In this document: positions 12,003-22,529 of the stretch, piece after piece
Numbering within the stretch: the first letter of the stretch is position 1
How the letters are laid out: each line of letters begins with the position of its first letter
NCBI GenBank assembly: GCA_964034945.1
Contig: OZ035960.1
Span: forward strand, 10,544,457-10,608,456
Direction of reading: 5' to 3'
Origin: Chrysopilus asiliformis
Taxonomy: Eukaryota > Arthropoda > Insecta > Diptera > Rhagionidae
Length of the DNA: 64,000 nt
Notes under the pieces: model-generated
Database searches by the model: none
The model's input: the letters and a program-made list of their open reading frames with translations, nothing else
What the model was told of the DNA's origin: nothing
Made by a program: the position numbers and the translations under genes

Positions 12003-12480
12003 TAGTGAGCAAAAGTGAGCCATGAAAATTTGCGAGATGTTTGGTCCTGGAATGGGACGAAGCTTTTTGGTGAAAATCCGTTAATCGGAAGTAACCGAAA
12101 ACGCGGCTTTTTAAAAATCGCTATTTCGTTTTTCGCGATTTACTCCGAAACTACGCGTTTTTGACTAGTCTTATTTATGACAAAATTTGGAGACAATAAA
12201 ATTCCCTACATTTTTGTCTTTTCCTAGAACTTTTTTTTTTGTCTTTTCAAGTTGTTATCGAGATATGCCATTATTTAAAAAAAAATCGGTATTTTGCGAT
12301 TATCTCGAGTTCTGTATATATATGAAATGAATTGAAGAGATTAACGTTTGCCATAATTTTATCTTTTGCTATTATCCAGTATCTTTTACACTATTGAGAT
12401 ATTTTCATCAAAAGTGAAAAAAAAAGATTTTTCCGAATTGCTTGCAAACTAACGGTTTTTCGAATAGTTGAAAGAAAAAT
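12003..12480 (+). repeat. Degenerate repeat U2
   Basis: Starts with the segment shared with U1 (GAGCCATGAAAATTTGCG, TCCTGGAATGGGACGA) and continues with blocks of the kind seen in family C: 'CGAAACTACGCGTTTTTGAC', CTACATTTTTGTCTTTTC, TATCGAGATATGCC. Read as an old relative of C. Confidence 0.5.
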
Positions 12481-12497
12481 TAAAGATACTGAATTTC

Positions 12498-12553
12498 TCT
12501 ACATTTTTGCCTTTTTCTACATTTTTGCCTTTCTCAACATTTTTACCTTTGGT
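12498..12553 (-). repeat. Short 18-base tandem repeat
   Basis: Three units of about 18 bases around CTACATTTTTGCCTTTCT. Read on the minus strand they give a repeated GKNVEK peptide, which I treat as an artefact of the DNA repeat. Confidence 0.7.
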
Positions 12554-13454
12554 ATAAGAAAACCAAGTGCTGTTCACAACAGATATTTTTCTTTTAAAAC
12601 ATTTCAACAACCGTAAAAAAACCACTGCGTTTTTTTGCGCGAAGACGTAAAAACTTTTAATCAAAAACGTTTTAATTTATTATGATAGGTCCCGAGGGTA
12701 CAATTATAACTTACAATTAGCGTTAAATCAACTTTTCTTTGCAATCACAACTGGAAAAGCGCTTTAAGCTAAAACATGTCCAGAAAAACCACCGACATGT
12801 TGGAAATTAAAATTACAACTGCCAAAAATTTAGTAAGTATATGTCCTGAACTTATGTATCTGAAAAAAATCCTTGAAAAATATGGTAACAAATCGAAAAA
12901 TCTGTTGATTCTATGAAAATATCTTTAAAATTATACATAAAAGACCTTTAAAATTATTCACCTCATGTTTTCTTTTGTTGTGCGATTATTTTCTTCTTTC
13001 AATTACCATTCAAATAGCAAAATCAGTAGTCGTTACACGAAAAGACATAACATATAAAGCGGATTCGTCGTGTGTGGCTTTGCTCGCAAAGTTTGCCAAT
13101 GTCAACAGTATCTACAATTTTTTTTAAATTATATAAGTTCCCAAGATTTATGAAGAGTTTTTTTTTTTGATGTTTACATCGCGGTGTTTCCCGCTCTAAC
13201 AAGAATTTCGGATTATTTTATATTTGTTGTACGACGCACATTGGTGCATCAATTGACGTACATTAATTTACTCTTATACAGAAATTTGAACTTTCCTCCC
13301 TGTTAGCAACCTTCGCGGTCAATTCACTAACAAAGATTCAATGTGTTGGTCTGATGGAGTTCAACATTGAATTTTTGTAACCGAAACTTGATGCTTCCTA
13401 TCAACAATATTTCCAAATTCCCCATTGTTGGATTTAAAAATTAATTTCATTAAA
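12554..13454. other. AT-rich stretch, no gene recognised
   Basis: No supported frame, terminal repeat or RNA gene. A poly-T run occurs near 13158. Confidence 0.6.
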
Positions 13455-13781
13455 GGGCTCTCCCCATTGCCAGGATATTTTAGTTGCGATAAAATGTAGG
13501 GACACACTTATATAACAAAGGCTTGGTAAGAAAGAGAGAGAACAAAAAAAAAAGGAAATTTGAGATATTAGAGGACATACAGATATGTGATTCGGAGATG
13601 CAAATAGAATGTTTTGGACATGGAATACGGTTTAAATTCCTATGATTTTATCCTATAAAACTTTCTATAAAGACTCGTGCCCGTATTCTGTCTTTCCCAT
13701 TGACAATTACAGCTATCTGTCTCTTTCTATTTGTAACACATTTTTATCGCAACTAAAATATCCTGGCAATGGAGAGAGCCC
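13455..13781. mobile_element. MITE N with about 40-base terminal inverted repeats
   Basis: The left end runs GGGCTCTCCCCATTGCCAGG then ATATTTTAGTTGCGATAAAA; the right end is its near-perfect complement, TTTTATCGCAACTAAAATAT then CCTGGCAATGGAGAGAGCCC. The 327-base interior has no frame. TAAA occurs beside the left end and one base outside the right end, but a target duplication is not certain. Confidence 0.9.
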
Positions 13782-14101
13782 ATAAATTATTCAATTATTT
13801 TGGATAGAAGCGAAATATTCCAGATGACATATAAGCCCAAATTTTTCATAGTTGTCATTGATTCGCAGGTAGCACTTTTAGCGTTGTAAGTACAAAAGAT
13901 TAAAAAATAAAAAAAAAATCTGGTTTTTTAAATTACACTTCTTTTTATATGTTTCGGTCGTGTAATCTTATAAACCACTTAATGGATTTTGATGTGAATG
14001 TCGCGATTAGGTAGAAAGTCGGGTTGATTCCTCCCGCCTTATTCTTCTCTCTTCTTTTGATTATTATCACTAAAGAGGTTGCAATGTAAATTTTCCCATT
14101 T

Positions 14102-14256
14102 TAAGGGAGGCTATTTGGAAAAAAAACCTGACGATGTCACGCTGCTTCACAATTTTTTGCATGGGATTTAATGAGTTCGTCACACTACCACAAACGCCCC
14201 CTCCCCCTCTTTCTTAATCCATTAAATGTGTGACGTATTTTATAAATAGTCCCTTA
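14102..14256. mobile_element. MITE-like element X1
   Basis: Left end TAAGGGAGGCTATTTGG and right end complement TAAGGGACTATTTATAAAAT form a short imperfect inverted repeat of 155 bases total. The right half has a C-rich tract and TGTGACGTATTTTATAAATAG, matching the X family. TA at both borders would fit a TA-targeting (Tc1/mariner-type) element. Confidence 0.65.
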
Positions 14257-15684
14257 CCCATCACAAAAGCACAATAGGATGCGAATTGGAAGCCGCGACC
14301 ACAAGGTCACGAAAATTGTGTTACTTCGAACATTTTTGTTGGAAAACTACTCGGCTGATTGAATGGAAATTTTGGCGAATATCTTTTGCGAACGGAGATT
14401 TTTTAAAATCATATATTTTGCCTACCATTCGCTACCGTTTTCGTTCGATTTCCCGATCAAATCATTTTTAATGATATTAATTTATAATTATTGGAATACG
14501 TAAGTACTTTGCTGTTCATTTTTGTTCGGATAATTACATTATAACAATTAATTGAATTTGTGTTTAGACCTGTTCAAAAGTTAGCTGTTCAAGGCAATTA
14601 ATCTTTGATTTCACTCCATATAAAAATTCGGAAGATTAATTACTAAGAATTTTAATTTTTTTAACAATAAATTTTAATTATATGATGTGATTTTCGATAT
14701 TCAATAAAATAATGTAAAAATAATGGAATATGAAATTATGGATAACTTACATCATCCTGAAATTCACCGAAATTTAGAAAATTTCATGAAAACCAAAAGG
14801 TAAAATATGCTTTGTGTCGTTAGAACATTTTAATCGTTCATTATGCGTCTTGGCGTCAATGTACTTGGGGTCTCCCATACGACGACAGACAGCAAATGAT
14901 GAAGGATATTATCTAGTGCTTTCCTGGTTTTTAAGGGCATAAATATTTAAGAATTTCGTTTCACATACTCATATATGTAAAAAAAATGATGTTTTAAATC
15001 GACCCTTTTCTAAATAATGCATTAGAGTCAGAAATTTTGAGGAATCTAACCGTGTTACGATTTTAGCTCAATCGCCCGTCAGATAATCGTCAAAGGAAAA
15101 CGCAAAGATCCATAATGAATCATCAATCCTTGAAGGTTAATCGATATCAACAGAGCTTTGCAATTTTCTGCTACATAGCTCCCAGGGGAAATATATAGCT
15201 TTCAGCCAAAACGATTTTTCCTATGAACACGTTGCGACTAGACTTTTTTTTGCTCTCATAGTTACTGTTTCGAAGAAGAAAAAGTTTTTCTTTTGATTTT
15301 CGCCGGTTCCATGTCGAGATTAGAAAGATGAATTTTTCATTTTTCATGTTTCGACCATAATTCAGTTTTTGGAAATCCATTTCAAATATTTTTGTTATTC
15401 TTTAAGGTAGGTAAAACTTTCTGTTTTTGTTATACTTGCGATTTTTTTTGAATTTTACACATATGTACGTAATTTGAACATATTTGGAATCATTTAGACG
15501 GGGAAAAAAAATACTTTTTTTTACATAGAAATAAGTGTTTAAAAGAAACGGCAAAAAAAAAGTTGATTTATATTTCAGTTAATCGTAGGAGTTTTATCTA
15601 GAAGTTTAAGTTTTGTTTCGGATATACGGGGAAGGGAATAAAGAAGAAGTTTACAGGGAAGGGAATAGAGTTAAAGGCTTTATG
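14257..15684. other. AT-rich stretch, no gene recognised
   Basis: Only short frames of 60-70 codons without motifs. No terminal repeats seen. The 15605-15665 stretch has two near-direct copies of GGGAAGGGAATA. Confidence 0.55.
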
Positions 15685-15763
15685 AACTCTCGAAAAAATC
15701 CGGGGACGAATTAACTCCGCCTCAAAACATAGCTAAAAGTAAGCACCTCGCAGTGTTATTCAG

Positions 15764-16314
15764 AAAACATAACAAAAGCTATAATTGCCAATCTGGCAAT
15801 CATTGGAGACCCGTATGGTGATATTCGTATCAAAATTCGAACAGTTATATCAAAATTCCACTTTGAAGTCAAACTTTCCAATAAGATTTTTTTAAAATTT
15901 ATTCCAATCGGATTTTGATGTATGGGAGTTTTATGTAGAATCATATTCTAAAAAACTTTTGTTCTTGGACTTTTTTGATAAGATGCATCGTTTTTGAGAT
16001 ATTCACAAAAAATGATTTCTAATCGTCCATTTTTGCCCATTAACGAACTTAGCCTCACATTTTACGAAAAACGGATCCACGCAAAATTTCAAGTCTCTAG
16101 GTCAATCCGTGCGCCCGCAATCCGCGCCACAGACAGACGGACGGACAGACAGACAGACGGACAGACAGACGGACGGACATGCAAAAATTAATTATTTTTA
16201 TCATTCTAAACACACTGGTGTAATTCATTTTTTTGTGCGATGACGGGATCTTGGCGTTACAAACGGTAAGGCAAAGTTAATATACCCTTTGGTTTCACCA
16301 TACGGGTATAAAAA
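15764..16314 (+). mobile_element. Repeat family A, copy A2, nested in E1
   Basis: Complete A element, from AACATAACAAAAGC to TACGGGTATAAAAAT. The GGGGTACCCC palindrome is deleted here: sequence passes from CACAAAAAATGATTTC directly to TAATCGTCCATTTTTGCCC. The GACA/GACG run is at about 16130-16178. E2, which lacks an A element at the equivalent place, acts as the empty-site reference and dates A2 after E1. Confidence 0.9.
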
Positions 16315-16498
16315 TGTAACACCGTAGCGCGGAGTTATTTTTACATTTTTATTTTACGGAGCTAAATATTCATTTAACCACCGTTTTGACCTAAATTTTG
16401 AATTAACTCCGAAAAGGAGTCAAAAATTCACTCCAACTACTTTTAGGAGTTATTTTCATTGGAAAGGGTATTCACGTTTAGACGAGGCTTACCAATTG

Positions 16499-16571
16499 GC
16501 TTCAACAGCCTATTGGGAAGGCAAATGGTTTACAATTCGAGAGGTCCCGTGTTCGAGTCCCGGCAGAGACA
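16499..16571 (+). pseudogene. tRNA-derived block in E1 (anticodon-loop position TAC)
   Basis: The 73 bases fit tRNA geometry: 7 acceptor bases GCTTCAA; A-box-like CAGCCTATTGGG; a D-stem GCCT/AGGC; a seven-base loop TTTACAA with TAC at the anticodon position (valine in a real tRNA); a T-arm CCGTG-TTCGAGT-CCCGG with a full B-box GTTCGAGTCC; then CAGAGAC and A. The acceptor and anticodon stems do not pair, so it is not a working tRNA. A five-T run, a polymerase III stop, follows at 16583-16587. The E2 copy is identical over all 73 bases. Confidence 0.65.
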
Positions 16572-17048
16572 TACAAGAAAAGTTTTTAACAAGTCAATAT
16601 TAACTTTGAAAACACGGAAAAAAACTCAAAACATCTCAAATGCTTGCAAAAAAAGAGAATTTGCGAGGTTTTTTTTGGGCCATCTAACACCGATTTCGGT
16701 TTAACACCGAAAAATTGTTAAAAATTAACACCCATAGGGAATGAATGAACTCCCCTTTGAACTCCCTGGCCCGGAGCTCGATTTTCTCCGATAGGTGATG
16801 GACTCCCTCAAACTCCCTTTCGGTGCGTAATCGACTCCATTTTTTCGAGAGTGTAGTGGTAAAAACCTTATGAAAATTGCTTTAAAATTGTAGGAATTAG
16901 CAGGAGAGGGGTTGGAAGGGGGTGATTTTTAGTGGGTGCAACATTTACGTGAGGAATGTTAAAAGCCGGTGCCAAATGAATTTAGCGATTTATGAGATAT
17001 ATGAGAGGAGAAAGGTACGAAGGATGGAAAATATTGAAAAACAGTATA

Positions 17049-17626
17049 TACACTCTCGAAAAAATGGAGTCGATTACGCACCGAAAGGGAGTTTGAGGGA
17101 GTCCATCACCTATTGGAGAAAATCGAGCACCGGGCTAGGAGTTCACAACAATTCCTTATGGGTGTTAATTTTTAACAATTTTTCGGTGTTAAACTAATTT
17201 ATTACCAAGAAAAAAACCTCACAAATTCTCTTTTTTTTGCAAGCATTTGATATGTTTTGAGTTTTTTTTCGTGTTTCCAAAGTTAATATTACTTGTTAAA
17301 AACTTTTCTTACATGTCTCTGCCGGGACTCGAACACGGGACCTCTCGAATTGTAAACCATTTGCCTTCCCAATAGGCTGTTGAAGCCAATTGGCAAGCCT
17401 CTTCTAAACGTGAACACCCTTTACAATTAAATAACTCCTAAAAGGAGTTGTAGTGAATTTTTGACTCCTTTTCGGAGTTCATTTAAAATTTAGGTCAAAA
17501 CGGCGTTAAATTGAATATTTAGCTCCGTAAAATACAAATGTAAAAATAACTCCGCGCTACGGTGTTAAATTTTAAGCTATGTTTTCAGGCGGAGTTAATT
17601 CGTCCCCGGATTTTTTCGAGAGTGTA
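17049..17626 (-). mobile_element. Element E2, inverted partner of E1
   Basis: A 578-base copy running opposite to E1. It begins TACACTCTCGAAAAAATGG and ends CCGGATTTTTTCGAGAGTGTA, giving a clear inverted terminus. All E1 blocks are present in reverse order without the A insertion. Differences from E1 are scattered point changes and small indels, plus a divergent patch near 17195-17215. With E1 it forms a foldback with about 580-base arms and a 194-base spacer. Confidence 0.9.
17314..17386 (-). pseudogene. tRNA-derived block in E2
   Basis: On the minus strand this is the same 73 bases as in E1, base for base, including the B-box GTTCGAGTCC and the A-box-like CAGCCTATTGGG. The AAGTTTTTAAC T-run follows at the same distance. 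The same stem defects (acceptor, anticodon) are present. See the finding on its unusual conservation. Confidence 0.65.
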
Positions 17627-19264
17627 GCTCTTTTAACTCTCCATAAGAATGTATAGCCAAATGTGTTGGGGGGATCTGCGGTAAGGACTGCGGTACTAAA
17701 TTTCATAGAAAAAGTAATCCACAAAGCTTGACCAGGGGAAAAGGGGTCAGAAAATCCCAAAATTAGTATAATGCTGTTTGATATTAAAACAATCGAGCCC
17801 CTCTCTTTCCCTCTTCTATACATGAAGTTTTTTCATAGACTCGTATTTGTTACAATAAGAACGCAGTTGAATAAACGTAAAAAACACTTGAAACTCAGAA
17901 CAATAAGTATTAAAAAATAATAACATTGCCAAATTATTAAAAAGTACATTTATTATAATTTTGGTTCGTTACGAAAGTTAATTACTTACAGCCGTGTACA
18001 AAAATTTCAAAACAATTCGAAAGCAAATTAAGGAGAAGAAAAAAAAGAAACATAATATTTCACAAAAGATCAAAGTGAAACCAAAATGAACATCTTTCGT
18101 CATTAGCGGGGATTCTGTTATTACTTTTTCAGCATATCCTTAGTATCTTTTCAATTTCTCGGTGAAATTTACTCTCTGCAATAATTTTCTTTATCTTTTA
18201 ATAAACTTTCTGGAGCATAAAATATCCCGTAAAGCCAGGTGGTATGCAATCGTTTTGTATAGCCATCTCCCCACTATAAACACCTGACGACAACCGACAG
18301 CCATCAGTATTAGAAGCATTTACCTTGGCTTGGAATTTTGTTTATGAACCGGTCAAATTAACCAGTTTGTCTTGCCGAAAATTTACCTTCAACACCTGAT
18401 GTTGATATGTTTTTACGCCCTAACCAGAATAGTAATTTCAATTTAATTAATTAATTATTGGAATTATTAGAATACTTTTGTAATTTAGTCATTATTTATA
18501 ACATACAATACATTGACATGAAAATAATATTATAATTAAAATTTTATCTTCGCTTGTATTCACACTTTTCAATTAGGTACATCTGTTGAAATTGCCACTT
18601 TGTCAGCTGATTTTGTTATTATATAATTAAATTAATTTCAATTTAAATGTATTTAAGCGAAGGAAAACAAACCCCATTAAATAATATCGGCAGTAGTTTT
18701 GAATCAATAATTTCGAACTATTTAGTGTTATTGAATATTCATTTTCCCTTAGATATAAGAACATAATAATTTGGTGAAATTCTCTACTGCGCACCTCCCC
18801 TCCTGAGGCTTTTCGTTTCAAAATGTGCGTCGATACGATGGCACTTAATCGCCTACAAGACCTTTACAAAAATTCTTGGCCACAAAAAAAAATGAAAAGC
18901 TCGTTACAACGCCCGTTATACTCCCACATCATACCTAATTATGAAACTCTGTCAATTGTAATTAAGATGAGGATAAAGAATGAAAATCATAAAAAAATGT
19001 TCGTCGAAGGCGTGGATTTCGCTACTGTTAAGCGCTGTTGAACGCGCCCCTACCCAGTGGTTTTTTTTTTTTGCAATTCATATTTTCTTTATGGTAATCT
19101 TAAGAAAATGATGCTTGCAAGGAGCTTTTCTTTGCCTTTATGTAGTGGTACTGTGTAAACTCGAAACAATAAAAAAAATCAAACGACGGAGACTATCAGG
19201 AAGAAGGTCAAGAATGCCCAGCAAAGTAAAGAATTAAAATGAGTGTATAGAAATTGAAGTAGAT
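17627..19264. other. AT-rich stretch, no gene recognised
   Basis: Frames at 17572-17823 (minus), 18627-18821 (minus) and 18823-19041 (plus) show no known motif. No terminal repeats or exon-like islands were seen. Confidence 0.55.
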
Positions 19265-20067
19265 TTTTACTTTCTTCTTCTATAGAGGGAAGGTGTTGTA
19301 TTTATGATGGAGACCGACTCGAGAACGGGGGCAGGTAGAAACTTTTTGATCAGCACGAAATCAGGCAAAATTATGAAGATGCATCTGTCTATGGGTCTGA
19401 CCGTTTTATGTATCTTACATAACTCGAGAACGCGTTGAGCGAGCGACATGAAATTTTTTGCAAATGAGTTTTACAGAAATCGTAATTTTCTGTTAACTTT
19501 TAGAAAAGTAACGGTAAATATAACGGGTACCTGCCACACTATTTTTTTTTTTTTTGAAAAAATACAGTTTTTTGAAAATTTTTCGGAAACTATGCGCTTT
19601 TGAGAAAAAGCTATATCACAAAATTTAAAGGATATAAAATTTTCTACATTTCTTACTTGAATGGGTTTTTTGTATCTCTAACCGTTCTCAAGATATTTTA
19701 ATAAAATTAAGTTTTTTGAAAATCTCTCGAAAATTATGCGCTTTTATGAAAAAATACATATAACCGAAATTAAAGGAAATAAAATTTTCTACATTTTTTA
19801 CTTTAACGGTGTATATCTATCTCTAACGGTTCTCCACATATTTCAAAAAATTGAGTTTTTTGAAAAAATTTCGGAAACTGAGCTTTTGAGAAAAAATCCA
19901 TGTAACCAAATTCAAAGCAAATAATATTTGCTGCTTTTATCCTTAAACGATTTTTACATATCCTTAATAGTTATTAAGTTATTTGAGGAAATATTATTTT
20001 ACATATTTTTTTCCGAAACATATTGCAGAGGAAAGTTTTGTGTTGATCACAACTGATATTTTTTTGT
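19265..20067 (+). repeat. Repeat family C, copy C1
   Basis: Begins TTCTTCTATAGAGGGAA, then GACTCGAGAACGGGGGCAG, ATAACTCGAGAACGCGTTGA, GCGACATGAAATTTTTTGC, and ends GTGTTGATCACAACTGATAT. The interior consists of three or four diverged units of about 140 bases, marked by ATGCGCTTTT-type phrases near 19592, 19735 and 19877, each followed by AAAATTTTCTACATTT and GTTCTCAAGATATTT. Three other copies occur at 24.6, 47.6 and 61.6 kb. Confidence 0.85.
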
Positions 20068-21376
20068 GGTGTTAGTTGACTTTGTATTATGGAATATAAG
20101 GACATTCTCAAACTTAGGTGTTTGTAACTGATATGCTATGTAAGAATTGTCTCTGTTAAGCCTTAAAAATGTGAGAAAACATTTAATTGAAAATTTTATG
20201 ACATTCATTAAAATTGCAATTTTTTAAGGAGAAATTGGTGCTTAACAAGGAAAGCTAAGATCGGGGACCAGCAAAGAATTTTGAATGGCAACACGATTTC
20301 CAGGATAGGAATTTCGAAAGAATTTGGGCAGCGATAAAATTTTCAACAATCATAAATAAATTTAACGGCAATTTTCACAGGACCGATAATTAGATATTTC
20401 ATGTTTATCCATAATACTGTCTAAAAAGGTGTTTTCCCACAAATATTTTTAGGACTTTTAGAAACGATTAAAAAATTCCGTCATGATTTATTTGGCAAAC
20501 AAAATTAAAAATTACACGATGTTATGGTGAAAAATTTCAGGATTTGCAAGGAATACTCACGATTCGTGACAACTTTTTGTTTACCTTAAAAATTTCAGGT
20601 CAGTGATTACAATCTCGTCGTCAAAGGTTTTTGCACAAAAAAAAATCAGAAATTACTTAAAAACGTTTGAAAGAAAAATGCTAGAACTTTCCATTTCGAG
20701 TGACATTTTTCAGCCTTCTGCTAACATTATTGTTTTAAGAAACCAAACCTTCCGTCCCTTCTCCCCTCGTGTACTCCCTTAGGGTGGAATTTCGCCACAT
20801 ATTGCATGGAATGGAATGAATATGATGTTCGTCTGTCTGTCCGCTAACAAGATAACTCCCGACCGAATTATCTCCAGCCTTGAAGGTTTGTAGAGATGAG
20901 TTTCCTGTACATGACAGGGTCTAATCCGTTTTCTTTGCCTTTCTCCCCGTACAAATTAAATAGTTCTTCAAGATTTTGTTAAAACCAATACGTTGTAAGA
21001 TCAAATGTGCTTAAAGTACCATCATTTTTACATGCATTAAAATCCAATTAGATTACTCCTTTTCCCCGCCTCCATAAATATAATTTATCAGAACATTGAT
21101 TTGTTGTAATTTTCAATACCTCGAGTCGCTTTCAATAAAGTCGGGAAAACCGTAGAAAATGAGAAAACCTTTTGACCCTGTGACATAGTTGTACTTAATG
21201 AGCCACTGTGCGGAAGGACCTCCAAAGATATGACCCCTTCAAAAAGATTCAAAATCTACTTTTCTAAAAATCTTGGAGAAATGTTTCTAATGGGAAAGGG
21301 AAGCAGTGCTACGAAGAAACGGGGATCCAAAGGGCCTGAAATTAAAGAAAATTTAATGATACGAAAATTTAACGAT
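20068..21376. other. No gene recognised; one lone GTCTGTC repeat fragment
   Basis: Around 20805-20960 the text CATATTGCATGGAATGGAAT, GTCTGTCTGTCCGCTAACAA and CTCCCGACCGAATTATCTCC has the style of the GTCTG-bearing repeats, but no second copy was found. The rest is AT-rich without supported frames. Confidence 0.5.
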
Positions 21377-21560
21377 CTAATTAAAAGTTACGTTACTGAG
21401 ATTGGAAGTTAAATCACTAAAGATCAAAGTTGCGTCATTTAAATGTAAATTCACTCCACTAAAGTTCAAAGTTGCGTCACTGAAATTCAAATTCACGTCA
21501 CTAATGTTAAGAGTTGCATCACTGAAATTGAAAGTTACGACACTGGTACCAAATTTGAGT
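21377..21560. repeat. Degenerate 21-base minisatellite
   Basis: About eight imperfect copies of a 21-base unit (for example TTGCGTCACTGAAATTCAAA). It is in frame on both strands, which creates misleading frames with heptapeptide periodicity such as NFSDATL. I see no reason to call a protein. Confidence 0.75.
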
Positions 21561-21712
21561 TGCACTACTAATTTGACTCAAACACGACTCAAACGGCTGT
21601 TCTAAAATTTGGCCTCAAGTTTTCTGGGAAAGGCACCGTCCAGGAAAAAGAAAAAATCTTACACAAATCATATATTTTCATTATCATGCCCCTATAAATC
21701 CAACCCTTAAAC

Positions 21713-22521
21713 CCGCGTTTCTCAACCTTTCAGTATTCGCGGCCCAATTTTCAATCAAAATTGTCATCGCGCCCCCTGCATACAATAAAATGTATACAAT
21801 AATAACGTAATTTGAGTATTTTGGCGCTAAACCTACACTACTACCCTAATTTTAAACACAAATTACCAAGAAAACAGTAATTTATTGACATTTGGCAACA
21901 CCGATCCTCAGCGTTGACAAAACAAGAATCCGGTGCCTTTTTATTGCTCTTGCGTCATTTTTGCGGTTTCGCGAGAAGTTGTTTTAACCCTGAAATCACA
22001 ATGAACGCGAAACGGGCGCAAAAACTGTCACTTAAAAGTTTGGTTCCCACAAATTGTTTGAAGTGAGCACAGTGAACGTAGAGAACGCAGCTACAACGTA
22101 ACCGCAACGCAAAAGTTTGCAAACTTCTAACTTTGCCGCAAAATTCTGCGTTGACAATTCATAAAGTGAGGTTGGAAAAATGTCGTTCGAGGAAAAATTA
22201 TCGCTTCAAAATTATCCATTTTTGTAATTTTTCCAAGTTTATACCACTTTATATTATGTCACTTGTACTACTTCACGAGCTGCCATTGTGATAGAATTTT
22301 GCACTGCGTGACAGTTCAGAGCGTTGTAGTTGCGTTGGTTTCGCGCTGGTTTCGCGTTCATTGTGCTGCAAGCGTAAGTTAATAAGATAATTATTAAATA
22401 TTATGTCGAAATGTATTTTGTTTTGTATGTGGGTATGTACTTTCCTTTCAGTCAATTAATAAACTTTTTTAAATATTTTGTCTTGGATATGCTCGCGCGC
22501 TCCACAGGTTGAGAATCGCTG
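21713..22521 (+). mobile_element. hAT-like element with 8-base target duplication, carrying nested S2
   Basis: The left end CCGCGTTTCTCAACCTTTCA and right end CCACAGGTTGAGAATCGCTG match as inverted repeats of the CAGNG-TTCTCAACC type typical of hAT transposons. CCTTAAAC lies immediately outside both ends (21705-21712 and 22522-22529), a perfect 8-base duplication, the size hAT elements make. Removing S2 leaves about 440 bases, so this is a non-autonomous derivative. Confidence 0.9.
21997..22365 (-). mobile_element. TIR element S2, nested in the hAT element
   Basis: Inverted copy of S1. Ends CACAATGAACGCGAAAC and TTTCGCGTTCATTGTG are complementary. The internal block shared with S1 (in reverse) runs from the CTGCGTTGACAATTCATAAA region to TTCAAAATTATCCAT. 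It lacks 57 bases present in S1. Position inside the hAT element shows S2 inserted later. Confidence 0.8.
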
Positions 22522-22529
22522 CCTTAAAC

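Larger units (their letters stand above)
15685..16854 (+). mobile_element. Element E1, carrying a tRNA-like block and interrupted by A2
   Basis: Left end ACTCTCGAAAAAATCCGGGG and right end ATTTTTTCGAGAGTGTA form an inverted terminus of about 15 bases. A second copy, E2 at 17049-17626, is in the opposite orientation. Conserved order: CCGGGGACGAATTAACTCCG; ACACCGTAGCGCGGAGTTAT; alternating GGAGTT/AACTCC motifs; the 73-base tRNA-like block; a poly-A region; CACCGAAAAATTGTTAAAAA; CGGAGCTCGATTTTCTCC. A full A element (15764-16314) sits between the first two blocks, so the undisturbed element would be about 600 bases, like E2. TA at the borders of E2 suggests TA target choice. Confidence 0.85.

Noticed and set aside
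16499..16571. Functional valine tRNA (anticodon-loop TAC)
   Set aside because: Acceptor and anticodon stems do not pair; it lies in a repeated element. Kept as a tRNA-derived block.
21377..21605. Repeat protein from the 21-base minisatellite
   Set aside because: Open on both strands at once, as expected from a unit length divisible by three; no start context or further domain.
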